A stretch of DNA of 64,000 bases from positions 57,609,726-57,673,725 of the forward strand of contig BRKX01000013.1 of assembly GCA_026008535.1 (NCBI GenBank), given 5' to 3'. The position numbers were made by a program, and so were the translations under genes. The notes beneath the pieces were generated by a model, which ran no database searches, was not told where the DNA came from, and saw only the letters and a program-made list of their open reading frames with translations. The DNA comes from Perilla frutescens (lineage: Eukaryota; Streptophyta; Magnoliopsida; Lamiales; Lamiaceae). Below, in pieces: positions 43,675 through 54,688 of the stretch (position 1 is its first letter; every line of letters starts with the position of its first letter).

Positions 43675-46212
43675 TCATATGTCCATACCGTCAAATATTT
43701 CTCCATCTTCCTCTAGACTTGAGTCGTCAAGATGAAAGCCTTCACTCACCAAGGTGCTGCAGAAGAGAGCGGGACGATTAAGCTGAGTGAACTATAGCGT
43801 ATAGTTCCAAAATTGTAACAAATGATGGGTGAATGAACCCTAAATTACCTTAAACAGCTAAAACGAAAGCTTACAACACGCTTGAGCTTTCTGTTGTAGA
43901 AGAAGAAATGATATGACCATCTGGAAGGTACAAAAAGTAGAAAAATAGCGTTAAGTTAAAGATCTTAATAAACCAAAATGAGCTGTTACTTCAGTTGTGT
44001 TAAGGCTTACATGGCTCCTTTCTCGAGGAATGGATCTGCTTCAGCCTCCGGGTTGTAGCTGTAGATTTCACATTCTGCCAGCTTTACAACCTGCAACAAC
44101 GATAATGTAAATGAATGGATCTATTTTAAAGCTCTTAGCCTTGACATATTGTATTATCCCCATCTCCTTCGGGTTTTCCTTGGTAAGGATGAGGATACCT
44201 CATCTAAGGCCTTGTACAAGGTCTCCAACAGAGTAGCTCCTTCATTCTCCTCAAGCCACTCCTGCACAGTGTCAGTAAGTGAACGAAACTGAGCATACAC
44301 AAAGAATTACGAGAAAGAAGAACCCCCCATCCCCTCCCAAAACAATAATTAGCTTCTAATCTATGACTTGTTAAGGAGGATTGAGGAAAATTAACAAATC
44401 AAATTGACACGCAGTAATAATCTTTAGTTAAACCAAGAGTGACAAGTGGAAATAGAATAGAATCCTTCAAATAAAATTGACAATCTGAAGTTACAATCAC
44501 ACAAACACGGATATCAAACTATAATATCAACCTGGCAAATTTAAGACTTCTCCAGCAGTTGATAATGCTGGATGGTGTTATTAAGTGATCTAACAATCTC
44601 AAGGACATGCTATCAAAATGTGCAATCAGCTAATAAGCTTCTCAGTCGCATGTTTACATTGCAGGTACAGTGGAGCGGTTCCTCATGTCAACCACCTTCA
44701 AATTAATAGCCAAAATGCAAGCGATCTCCAACAAAAATAATATTCCCGGTATATTTTACGGAAGTTCAGTTTAATTCAAAATTTAGTTTCAGATATTGTA
44801 AGAACAGAACTATTGCACAATACAACAGTATAAATTCTATCATTTTTTCAGGTATAGGAGCGGAGCTGTGTGTACTTATATTCACTGCAATGTAAGATTA
44901 ATCACGTCTTTGTGGAAATACCTTTGATGCTTCGAACATGTAAACATCAAATATCTGCTTAAAACTGTCCCAGCTTTCTTCAGTGAAAAACTCGTGAGCT
45001 CTGACTGCACTGTTCAACCAAAATTTGGCAGATTGTAGCATAATAAAGAAATGGAGAAATACATATTTTGAAGCAGCACCAGAGGCAGATTTGCATGATA
45101 CAAACTGAGAGGCAAGATATAACTGGCAATTAGTGTTGGGAAATGGAGAGACTTGAACTCTCAGCTCCTTATAAGAGCAACAGTAATATAAACTGTCTGT
45201 CAAACCTTCTGACAACACTCCCAAGCAGTTAAGAAAGGATTATATAGCGGGATGCCACGTCGCAAAGAAAGCTGACACTGGCATTACCCATAACCCTCCT
45301 TGTTGAATAGACATCCATAAATAAAAGTACTGAGCTACCTGAAGTCGAAGTCTGGATACATGTGATGAAGAGTAAGAAGTAGATAAATCAATGTCTTCCG
45401 GCTGCCAGATAAAAAAGGGACGATTCACATACAAGATAGCATATACTAATTGAACAGGCTTTTGAGATTGATTCACCAACCTGGATCTACTAAATAGATA
45501 TTCAACGGGTGAAGAAGAGTCCGCATCTGAAGACTTTCCAAGATGATCAAGAATCTGGATTTTAACCAATAATCAGTGTGAAGCAGATCAGTGATTTCAG
45601 GTTCAAGTGGCTAACATGTCGTGATTTTTTGCCAGATATGACATAGCAACACAATCCAACTATACAATGAACAAATTTCAGCATAGCAGAAAACTATTTA
45701 AGTGAAAGTCTCTCATGGTGGAAAAAAAAAGTATCAGAACTAGTGTAAATCAGATGTCACTGAGAAGAAAAATTGGCAAAGAATTCATAAGGAAAATTTG
45801 AACAGCTAAAAATTAGATATCAACCGCAAAAATTGTACTCACCTCATTTTCCAAGCTGAGAGAGAGCTTCTTATCTGTTCCAGTATGTTTGCCTAAAAAG
45901 TGCATATCCATGAAACCTCCATCATCATTCCCACCAACAAATTTTGTGTATACTCTCATTGGATATTATACTTACAAGAATAAGCCTCCAGGAATCCTTC
46001 AATAGTACGTTGTCCAAGAGATACATGACTCAAGAAATCATTTATTCTGGGGGCACATAACATCAAATTGATTAGCTGATAAATTCTCAACGCTAAATCA
46101 ATGAGGGCACAAATTTTCCAGTCACAAACAAGTGTAGGGAAAAAAAAGGAAAATAGTTCTACAAAATATTTAAATCATACCGGTCAAGAGGAGTGTATTC
46201 CAAGTACTTCAT
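43675..46212 (-). CDS. MAF1: MAF1, repressor of RNA polymerase III (10 coding exons)
   Basis: Homologue of MAF1, the nuclear/cytoplasmic phosphoprotein that binds RNA polymerase III and shuts down tRNA and 5S synthesis under stress, downstream of TOR. Coding exons read on the minus strand: 46,212-46,181; 46,046-45,976; 45,892-45,843; 45,554-45,481; 45,401-45,339; 45,009-44,922; 44,261-44,199; 44,090-44,011; 43,920-43,849; 43,756-43,675. All junctions are GT-AG and the frame is kept across 675 nt (224 aa). Hallmarks: start MKYLEYTPLDRINDFLSH, EAYSCKHTGTDKKLSLSLEN (box A), HHMYPDFDFS (box B), VKLAECEIYSYNPEAEADPF (box C), WSYHFFFYNRKLKRVVSFR, acidic end DGEIFDGMDI. The family usually has WSFNFFFYN; YH here is a small change. 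Exon borders were placed by hand. Confidence 0.93.
44898..45245 (-). repeat. tRNA-derived (SINE-like) relic in MAF1 intron 5
   Basis: On the minus strand, between coding exons 5 and 6, a tract includes GTCAGAAGGTTTGACAG and, about 50 bases on, GAGAGTTCAAGTCTCTC, which resembles a B box in a T-arm stem. The tRNA-like part is about 45,125-45,230. Limits and family not determined. Confidence 0.35.
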
Positions 46213-47330
46213 GATGGATGTCGATCAAAATCCAGGCTTTGATCACAATCTCAAAATCTGCATCAATAAAATAGCAGAAATTACCAAAAAGTTAATGTAC
46301 CAAATACCAATTGAAATGGTATAGTATCACTTAAAACTTCGAATGCAACTTCAAAAGCCAACACTGCTAATTTGGCAACCAAAGCAATAGCAAGACTCCA
46401 ATAATAATACTGAGAAAACTGACTACTTGAACCTCTAGTGATCAAACAAAGAATAGCAACTAGAAACTCCATGATGATAAGCAACAGTTGTCTCATTATC
46501 TATGTTGGTCAATCCAGTTACGGATTCATAATCAAGGTGCAGTCCAATAGATCAACTCCTATCACCACAAACATTGTCAAGACAGTAAACCAGAATTCTT
46601 TTCGAGGTACTGTTGATGTGTCTAGGGTATCTCAAACTCACAAGACATTACCAGGACTCAAACTCATATCTTTCGAACAAAAAGTCCTCCTTCACCAACT
46701 AGGCCACCCGAATCAAAATCAAAATACCCGAGCGAAACACCTCCACAAAAATCGGGAATTGTGGTCAAAATAACAATGTCAAAGACCTCAAAACCTTCAT
46801 TCGTAGCTTCTTACTTCTATTTCTAACGAAATAGCCTCACACAAAGACCATGTAACGCTAATGCACTCCACTGTTTTTTTTTCCTATAAATTATTAAGAC
46901 ACGCGAACGGCGTGCGCAAAATATTAGCTCGCCCAAAATTCTCAGCTAAAATTAACAAAAGCAAATGAAAAAAATTCCTAACCAAACACAAAATTAAGCA
47001 CAAAATCACTAGGCCTAGAAATCCACTGGCTTCAATTAATATTGAAAAACAACGGCCCCAATATTACTAATATGAACAGATCTACAAATCAATTCGCGTT
47101 TCATAACAGATAAGCCGACAAATAAAATCTCAACATTAATGAGAAGCACAAAAATTGAAACGGAAATACGGAATCCAGCAAATTAAACGGAAGGAAAGGA
47201 TGCGCATACCAGATTTGACGAAACTTCAGAAAACGAAGAAATAATTTGAGGCGTTTGAAGAACTAGTGCGAAATTGAGAGAGGCGACTGATAATCTGTGT
47301 GGAGGAACCCAAAATTGGAATATGCGAAAA
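46213..47330 (-). other. MAF1: MAF1 leader: two non-coding exons and a 952-bp intron
   Basis: Upstream of the ATG the exon runs to 46,257, preceded by acceptor TTGATGCAG. The intron goes from donor GTATGC (complement of 47,204-47,209) to 46,258, and the first leader exon runs from 47,210 to about 47,330. The exact transcription start is unknown. The 111-codon + strand frame inside (46,438-46,773) looks like chance. Confidence 0.6.
46560..46715 (-). repeat. SINE-like sequence with A and B boxes in the MAF1 leader intron
   Basis: Minus strand TGGCCTAGTTGG (complement of 46,695-46,706) fits the Pol III A box consensus TGGCNNAGTNGG. AGTTTGAGTCC (complement of 46,654-46,664) fits the B box GGTTCGANTCC at 9 of 11 positions. 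Spacing about 31 bases between boxes, as in tRNA genes. The fold of a full tRNA is not seen, so a tRNA-derived SINE rather than a tRNA gene. The 3' limit is uncertain. Confidence 0.6.
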
Positions 47331-48727
47331 TTCTGGTGAAGATTTGATTTCAAATGTTGTGATATATTTTAATGTCGGTATTTGGATGAGGATTGGTGGT
47401 TGATGAATTGATAAAACGTTATCCTTCAGAAGCTAAAGTCGCAATTTGGTAGTTTTTTTGTTTAAATCATGTTTATAAGCACGTTTTTTTTACCTGCTCG
47501 AGTCGATTTTTTGGATATAATATATGATATATCATACGAATATCTCGTGAGTTCTTTGGGAACTTGATATCTTCTCGTAGTTGATATATGTTATTTGATG
47601 AAAATTGAATTTTGTATATATAATATTAAAAATATAAGAATTATAGTATATATCAACATATGATATGTATTAGATTTAGATAGTATGCATATAGAGGCAA
47701 TACTATATTAACAATTAATAGAGTTAATATAATATTATGGCAATAGTTTAGATTTATAATATATTAATGGTTAGTATAAATGTTTTACGCAAATATTTGT
47801 GTGTATATGTTGTATATAAGTTTTATATACATTACATGAGGGGCATTCTATCAAGATAATATTAGTGTGTCATTAAAATTATAAAAAAAAAAAAAAAAAT
47901 CCAAACGACTATAACTTCAAAATAGTTAACAATTTTATACATATGCACATACTTAATTTTCAAAAGAGTTACAATATTAAATATGACAAATTATACTTTG
48001 ATACGTACACTTTGGGGTTTTTTTTTTTCAAAAATAGTTAACTTTTTTAAAATTGATAAAACAATATCCATTTTTTCAAAAAAAAATGTTAATCTAACAT
48101 TGATCAATTTTACGGCTCGAAAATTGTATATAATTGATTGTATTTTAAGATATATTAATTGATTAATTTTTTATGCGGTTAGGGAAAATAGAAATACTAA
48201 AATACAATCAATTACATAGGGTGTTCCGTTGAAAAATTAACCAAACGCTATATTTCATTTTATTTTATTTTTGAAAAAAATAGGCTATTTTTGAAAGAAA
48301 AAAAATCAATATGTAGGTATTAAAGTTAATTTGCTCTATTAAATAAGCAGAATCAATGTTAATTATCAAAATAAACGATGAAATTTCATCATGTACCTAA
48401 AAGATATTCAGCAATAAAAAAAATGAAAATGGTAGAAGTAAAAGAAAAAACTGAAAAGGAAAAAAAAGAAAAAAAAAGGAAAAGGCCAAAAAAGAGAAAA
48501 AATGAAAAGGAAAATTAAAAAAAAAATATGAAAAGGGCAAAAAGAGAAAACAAAAAAAAATAAAATAAAGGGGGCTATCAGAAATTTTATCCAGTAGGCC
48601 AACTTACAACAACATACACCCCAAAAAATAATTATAAGTTAATGTATAATAATTTTAATTAATAAATATTAATAATTTTTTTAAATTAGGTTTAAACATT
48701 AAGAAATCAATTGGTTAACAAATTATA
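47331..48727. other. Intergenic AT-rich DNA upstream of MAF1
   Basis: MAF1 promoter region next to the leader exon, then AT-rich DNA with poly-A/T runs and a purine-rich GAAAAA stretch at about 48,415-48,565. The minus-strand frame there (48,408-48,602) is low complexity and not a gene. Confidence 0.5.
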
Positions 48728-49125
48728 GAGTAAATTTTAGTCCCAAAAATTACTTTTTTGTCCCAAATAATTTTTTCGGCAATTTTGGTTCATAAGATAT
48801 TTTTCTAACAATTTTAGTCTCATAAGATATTTTCCTGACAATTTTAGTCTCAAACTAATTGAGATTTTTGGTACGCTAGACAACACAAATTAGTTTCAAA
48901 TATAATATTGACAGGATGCCTTTGATTTTGGAAACACTATTCACCAAAATTGTTAGTTTAGGACTAAAATTATCGGAAAAATATTTTATGGGACTAAAAT
49001 TATCGAAAAAATATCTTATGGGACCAAAACTGTCGAAAAAATATTATTTGGGACCAAAAAAGTAACTTTTGAAACTAAAAGTGTTTTGAACATATTCTAA
49101 TGAGACCAAAAGTGAAATTTACCTC
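48728..49125. mobile_element. Foldback/MULE-like MITE
   Basis: 398 bp whose halves are inverted repeats (arms of GAGTAAATTTTAGTC / complement GAGGTAAATTTCACTTTTGGTC, and AAGATATTTTTCTAACAATT-type units repeated inside). Flanking 9-mers CAAATTATA (48,719-48,727) and AAAATTATA (49,126-49,134) match at 8 of 9 positions. No ORF. Confidence 0.7.
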
Positions 49126-49191
49126 AAAATTATATTAACATACATAATTTTTTAATAACTTTCAATTGGTTACATACCCAAATAAAAATTT

Positions 49192-50376
49192 GGGCAAAGG
49201 TACAAAAAAACACCTAAGGTATGGGTCCGATTACACACTTGAGGTTTGACTCAGTCCATTCAGCCCCTTAATGTATTTTAATAGCTAGGGTTGTAAATGA
49301 ACAGAGCCGCTCGCGAGCTATTCGGAGTTCAGGTCGTTCGAAGTTCGTTCATTTTCGAATCGAATATGTAAATTAAACAAGCGTTTTTTCGAGCATTCAA
49401 GCTCAAGCTCGTTTAGTAATTTTTCGAGCATTTCACAAGCTGAGTTCGAACCGAATTCGAACATGATAAATAGTTATCGAGCCAAGCTTGAACAAGAGAG
49501 AAAAAGTTCGAATTGAGCTCGAGCCGAGCTCGAGTTTGAGTTTGAATATTTCTTAATGAGCCGAGTTCGAGCATAAGGGTGTTCGGCTTTATTCGGTTCG
49601 TTTACAGCCTTAATTTTAATCGGTACATCCAGGCCCTCCCACCTCCTCTCCGTGACTAAGTTATCAACAGTGTCTACTTCTTTTGCTAATGGCGATCTAT
49701 TCTTCATTTAACAAATTTAGAACCCCTAATTCCAAAAGTCCTAATTTCTAAATCCTAAATGTTCTCTTTCAAACCCTTAAATCTTTACGTCTATGGTTAA
49801 TTCAAGCTTAGAGACGATGTTGTATCCCAAATTGGCTGCATCCAGAATCACAGGCTTAAGATGAAAGTCCTGAGGCTTTGGCTGCCCTAAAATCTCAGAA
49901 CTAAAAGCACATAGCAAGATAATGACATCGATCACCACAAAATGAGATCGACTCCTTCATTTGTTGGCCATTCCCTACTTTACCAAAACCAATGAGAAGA
50001 GCCACCATGAAATTCAATACGACCGCCTATCACCACAGCATGCCCCCTCATCTTTCTTCACAAGAGATCTCTTAACTCTCAAAGGCAATGATTTTTTACA
50101 GTTCGAAACTCTACCAATTATCCCTAAATAAACTTTGCAGCTCGTAAGTATTTCGGGGAATTAGGAATTAGGGGTTCTAAATTTGTTAAATGAAGAGCAA
50201 ACCACCGTTATAAAAAAAAAAACATAGACGTCATTCATAACTCACTAACGGAGGTGAGACGAAAGGGCATGGATATACCGATTATAAAACTTTTAGGGTC
50301 GAATGGACCCGGTCAAACTTTAAGTGCCTAACCGGAACTTGGTCCATACCTTAGGTGTTTTTTTGTACCTTTGCCC
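49192..50376. mobile_element. TIR element of about 1.2 kb, with a nested MITE
   Basis: The left end GGGCAAAGGTACAAAAAAAC and the right end complement GGGCAAAGGTACAAAAAAAC are identical at the tips and stay similar for about 100 bp (CACCTAAGGTATGG..CC). Imperfect flanking 9-mers TAAAAATTT / TAAAAAAAT. The interior holds no intact gene. A MITE is nested at 49,283-49,612. MULE-like by TIR length and flank size (inference). Confidence 0.75.
49283..49612. mobile_element. hAT-like MITE rich in GAGCTCGAGCCGAG
   Basis: About 330 bp between two copies of ATTTTAAT (49,275-49,282 and 49,613-49,620). Ends TAGGGTTGTAAATGAAC and complement TAAGGCTGTAAACGAAC. The same style of interior (GAGCTCGAGCCGAGCTCG) is seen in the element at 52,152-52,502. 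Confidence 0.6.
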
Positions 50377-50763
50377 TAAAAAAATTTCTCATTTAAAATT
50401 TGTTGTGTCATAGTAATTTTCTTATAGTTAGAACATATAACTAAACATGTTTAATCAAAAAATAAATTATGAGTCATAAATGCAATAAAAAAAATAACTT
50501 TAAAAGACTCAAATTGAGATTTAAAATAAAATATAAATAAAAAACACACAAATATATAACTAAACAAAATATGAATATGAAAGAAACTAATTATGTCTGA
50601 ATTTAAAGTGAGTATATGTAAATTTTAAGTAAATCTTGATCAATTTTTAAATTCACATGATAAAGTTAATAATAAAAAATGAGAATGAAAATATATAGGA
50701 ACACTTTATAGCATATAAATGATGCATGAAATTTAGAGAGAGAGAGGGGGGTTAAGCGCAGCG
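50377..50763. other. Putative promoter region of the 189-aa gene
   Basis: AT-rich. A TATAAAT at about 50,715 and a GA-rich stretch (50,733-50,750) lie 15-50 bases before the ATG at 50,764. Confidence 0.4.
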
Positions 50764-51556
50764 ATGTGGAACGCCGACATTCGGCAATGCCCTCAGTATG
50801 GGTTGATTTGTGGGTTCGTTCATCCATGGTTGTTCGAACTAGGCGATGCTTCAACATACCCCTTTCCCGATTATCCTATTGAAAAGTTTAAGATGTTCCT
50901 CAAACAAGTTCGTGAGAGCAGGGTACGTTATTAATCATCTTTATTTACATCAGTTCTTAAATATTTGCATATGAATCTCTCTTCAATTACTTTCGTGATT
51001 TTTCAATTCATTGCGATTATTTTTTCATTGATTTCTCGGAAAATTTAGCAATGTTTTTGGTTTGGTCCCGGATTGATCTGCTTGATTTAGGGTTTGCAGT
51101 TTGCTGATTTCTCTGATTATTTAGCAATATTTTTGGCCCCTTTTCCATAATTTAATTAAGTCCGTGATTTGTTATTGATCTGCTCAATCTGGGATTCTTT
51201 TTTCATGATTAATCTAGTTTTGTTGATTGGTTGAGATAATTAACGGAATTTGTGTTTTGAATTGTTTGCTCGTTGTCGATGTTGGTCATTACTTATTGTT
51301 GAACTTATCTGTATATATCCTTACTTGCATTGTTAAAGAATTTTGTAGGTTTGATGATAATATAATCTTCATTTTGTAGGGGTATGATATCTCATTCAAG
51401 CCTCCGGGCTCTACTTTGAGCCCTATGTATTTGGACATCATGATGAAGGATAAGGGTTATCGTAAATTTGTGAATGCCAAATGCAAATTTATTGTTGGGA
51501 AAATCAATCTTGAAGCTCAGGTTCTCTCTTTCTTGCACATATATATATATATATAT

Positions 51557-51602
<46 letters not shown>

Positions 51603-51898
51603 TGTTTATGTTGAATCTTCTACTTCAGATGCGTGGCGAACGCTATGTGTACCGCAAAGTTGTGAAGGCGGTGGAGGCATGCCTGTCGAGGTCGTCACTG
51701 CTCACATTTACTGTGCGGGAAGTTTCATCCAATGTATTGAAGACCGTTCAAGCATTTGTTTTTTTCGAGACATTTAAGCGAATGGCTCTTAAAGAGTGGA
51801 GGTTTCACCCCGAATCCCCGGGAAGTGCAAGTGATGAAGTCGAAGATCCCGAGAGTTCTGAAGAAGAAGATTGCGATTCTGAAGAAGAAGATGGCTGA
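50764..51898 (+). CDS. Unrecognised 189-aa protein with acidic C-terminus (3 exons)
   Basis: Exons 50,764-50,922, 51,380-51,520 and 51,629-51,898, all phase 0 with GT-AG borders (AGG|GTACGT, TTTGTAG|GGG, CTCAG|GTTCTC, TACTTCAG|ATG). It starts MWNADIRQCPQYGLICGF and has FKMFLKQVRESRGYDI at the exon 1/2 junction. It ends in a run of Glu/Asp/Ser (EDPESSEEEDCDSEEEDG). The C-terminal half of exon 3, YRKVVKAVEA followed by LLTFTVREV and VLKTVQAFVFF, has the alternating strand pattern seen in cystatin/monellin-fold plant proteins, but this is only a weak suggestion. No signal peptide or membrane segment. Function unknown. The clean exon structure argues that it is a real gene. Confidence 0.7.
51539..51603. 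repeat. (TA)n-(GATA)n microsatellite in intron 2
   Basis: About ten TA units followed by about eleven GATA units. It makes up over half of the 108-bp intron 2 of the 189-aa gene and ends about 25 bases before the 3' splice site. Confidence 0.9.
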
Positions 51899-52151
51899 AA
51901 GTTGGGATGAAGAATATGGGAAGATTTCCCTTAAGAAGTAGTAGCTCACTCCCTTGCATATAGGATTATTTATTTACAAAAATTGGGACTTGTTTTTATT
52001 TTGCATCCTTGTCTACTAACGATAGCTAATGCATTCATCTCCTACATTACGATTGTTATTTTATTTTTGTTGGTTCAATTATGAATAAACAATGTTAAAG
52101 TTAACCTCAACTTTGTGACCTTAGAGTTTTCTTTGATTTATCGACTTCCAA
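51899..52151. other. 3' flank of the 189-aa gene
   Basis: Probable 3'UTR. 'aatgaataaac'-like AATAAA signal at about 52,083. Ends at the hAT MITE target site. Confidence 0.4.
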
Positions 52152-52502
52152 CTAGGGCGTAAATGAGTCGAGCCGAGTCCGAACACACATATGTTTAAGC
52201 TTGTTTGAAATGATATCGAGTTTTAAATTTTATGTTTGAGCTTGTTTGATTATTTATCGAGTCGAGCTCAAACGAGCTTTAATCGAGCCGAACACGAGTC
52301 GGGCTCGAGTAGTTTGATATTTTTACACATGTTTGCTCATTTTTTACTTATCGAGCTCGAGTTCGTGCCGAGCTTTAAATTTTATCAAACATAAAATTAT
52401 GTTCAAACTTGTTTGATTTACTGATCGAACCGAGCTCGAACGAGCTTTTAATGAACAAACACGAGCCGAGTATCAAGCTATTTGGTTTGATTTTCAGCCC
52501 TA
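52152..52502. mobile_element. hAT-like MITE, 8-bp TSD
   Basis: 351 bp flanked by a perfect CTTCCAAC (52,144-52,151 and 52,503-52,510). Ends TAGGGCGTAAATGAG and complement TAGGGCTGAAAATCA. The interior is full of TCGAGCCGAG/GAGCTCGA-type repeats. An 8-bp duplication with TAGGG ends is typical of hAT elements. Confidence 0.85.
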
Positions 52503-52510
52503 CTTCCAAC

Positions 52511-54045
52511 ACCTCAATTTATTTTGCATGATGAATTAATATTTCTCTAAACCCGGTAATAATTCTTAATCCCTCATAATCGAGTATATATAATGAATCA
52601 TAAGGGTAGGAGTGAGCAAGAAATTGAAAATCAAACTGAACTGAACAAATTTCAGTCTATTAGGTCTGATTCTTTTGGTTTTTCAGTCCCTTTTTTTTTT
52701 CAGGGCTGCACTTTATTATGATGGAATAGAAGTGCTTCGTGTTTCATTAATTTTTTGTGTATGCAACAAAGACAATAGTGAGCGAGGGATGATTCCAACT
52801 CTGTTGTATTTAATTTTCATCTTATATTGATGTGTTAGTGAAAACGTCTTCACAAAAAGGGAAAGGTGCCTTCATTGGTGCAAAATGAAGGCACTGCGAG
52901 TAATATTTAACTTTATGATTAGGATTAACTTGCTTAGTTTCAGTTTCAGAGGTGTTTTTGCATATTTTTTATCTCTGAAAATATCAAATTTCACTGTTTT
53001 ACTCTAATTTCAGAGTTGATTTTTGTGTATTTTGGATCTCAGAATCTGAAAAAATTCTCTATTTTGAAAACTTTGGAAATCAGAAATAGAAACAATGAAA
53101 TAGAAAGTTTGGTAGTTTTTTTGGAGCTTTGTTTGGGACTAAAAGTGCAATTCGTTCGGGACTAAAAGTGCAAATGGATTTAACGGTAAACGTAATAACA
53201 GGACCAACTCTGCAAGTTTTATTTCGTTTAGGGTCAAATATGATAGTATTGGGACCATTTTCCAGTCAAGACATGTCCTGTGGAACTAAAATTGTAATTT
53301 TCTCTGTCACAATGCGTGAAGTCACAATAATTCTTCCCTTATTTTCTCATTATGCTTTTATTAGGAAAATTCATTTTTGAATTTTTTGAATGCGTAATGA
53401 GGTCGTTAAATTGGTTTAATTTTTCGTAAATTAAAATGTTATTTTTATTTTCAGTATGCAAAAGTGAATAAAATTTATACTAAACATTATAAAGTGTACT
53501 TCATGCATTGAACGGGTCACGATATATATTTTTTTAAATCGAAAAAAAGATTAACGCATCAATTTAATTTGCTGAAATTTTGGGATTTTCTATGAAGAGA
53601 ACGATAAATGGTATATGCTATGATTTCTTTATTTCGTTCATTATTTCTTTGTATAAAGTTGAGTAGTAAATGTTTTTCTAGAATTGTTTATTTAAATTAG
53701 TTATTGGAATCATATTATTTGATTGCGTTCTTTTTTTAATATAAATTGAATGTCATTAGATTTGATTGATTTTAATCAAATATAAAATCCATATATGAAT
53801 ATATAAATGTCTCCCATTTCTTCAATACTTTCTAATTCCTTATAAATTTTTATTTGTTTCTTTCAATTCATTTTTGGGTCAATCAAACCCCTACTGATTT
53901 ATTTTAAATCAAATGCAGCTTCTCATCTACTGTAGGTGTTGTATGCAAATAACTATAGTTCAAAATAAAGCCTAATTTAAATATAAATATTATTAACATT
54001 TGTATAAAATAAATAACAAAATTCACTTAACCTTAATAAATATTA
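52511..54045. other. Intergenic DNA, no gene seen
   Basis: AT-rich. 53,110-53,300 has GGGACTAAAAGTGCAA-type phrases related to the foldback family at 48,728. The 83-codon frame at 53,129-53,380 lies inside this and is not credible as a gene. Confidence 0.5.
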
Positions 54046-54525
54046 CTCCCTCCATCCCGAAATTGTAGTCCATTATTCCTTTTTGGGATGTCCCAAAAAT
54101 ATAGTCCTATTTCTAAATTTGGATTGTATGAAAACATCATTTTACTAATATAATTACCCTATTTAATATTTCTTTGAAATCTACAATTTACATTTTTATC
54201 TTTCATTAATAATGTAGTCATGCAACATAGATACCCTATTTAATATTTCTTTGAAATCTACAATTTACATTTTTATCTTTCATTAATAATGTAGTCAACA
54301 TAGATTTATGTGAGATGCATGCATAACACACTACAATATGCAAAAAAATAAGCTAGAGTTAAATGAAAGCTTGACTCATATTAAATATGAAGAAAATTCA
54401 TGGAATAATAAATATAGGTAATATAGGATAATTGTGTGTAAATGATGTCTTCTAATACATATTAAATGATTTTTATTAATCTGTGTCATAATGGGAAAGA
54501 GACTACATTTACGGGATGGAGGGAG
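54046..54525. mobile_element. Stowaway MITE with an internal tandem duplication
   Basis: 480 bp between TA dinucleotides. Ends CTCCCTCCATCCCGAAATTG and complement CTCCCTCCATCCCGTAAATG, the standard Stowaway/mariner terminus. A unit of about 77 bp (from 'ataccctatttaatatttc' to 'aatgtagtca') is repeated in tandem at about 54,163-54,300. Confidence 0.9.
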
Positions 54526-54688
54526 TATAATATAGATTATTCAAATTTCTTCTGATGCTCTATAGTTGATCAACTAACAAAAGATCAAAACTGAAATTAA
54601 ATTCCATTCTCTATTCTCCTCTTCTTCTCCTCTTCTTCTCCTGGCTGCCTCTTCCTCCTCTTCATGTAAGAAAATTAAACCCTCCCAC

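Noticed and set aside
45125..45230. Possible tRNA gene in MAF1 intron 5
   Set aside because: Only a B-box-like arm is convincing; no acceptor-stem pairing or full cloverleaf could be seen.
46438..46773. 111-codon + strand frame in the MAF1 leader intron
   Set aside because: Lies across the SINE-like sequence on the opposite strand; no domain and no gene context.
48408..48602. 64-codon Phe-rich minus-strand frame
   Set aside because: Produced by a purine-rich low-complexity tract (GAAAAA).
51541..51603. Regular GATA units considered as CRISPR-like or satellite array
   Set aside because: Simple tetranucleotide microsatellite without spacers; plant nuclear context.
53129..53380. 83-codon + strand frame
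   Set aside because: Falls in foldback-family repeat phrases (GGGACTAAAAGTGC).
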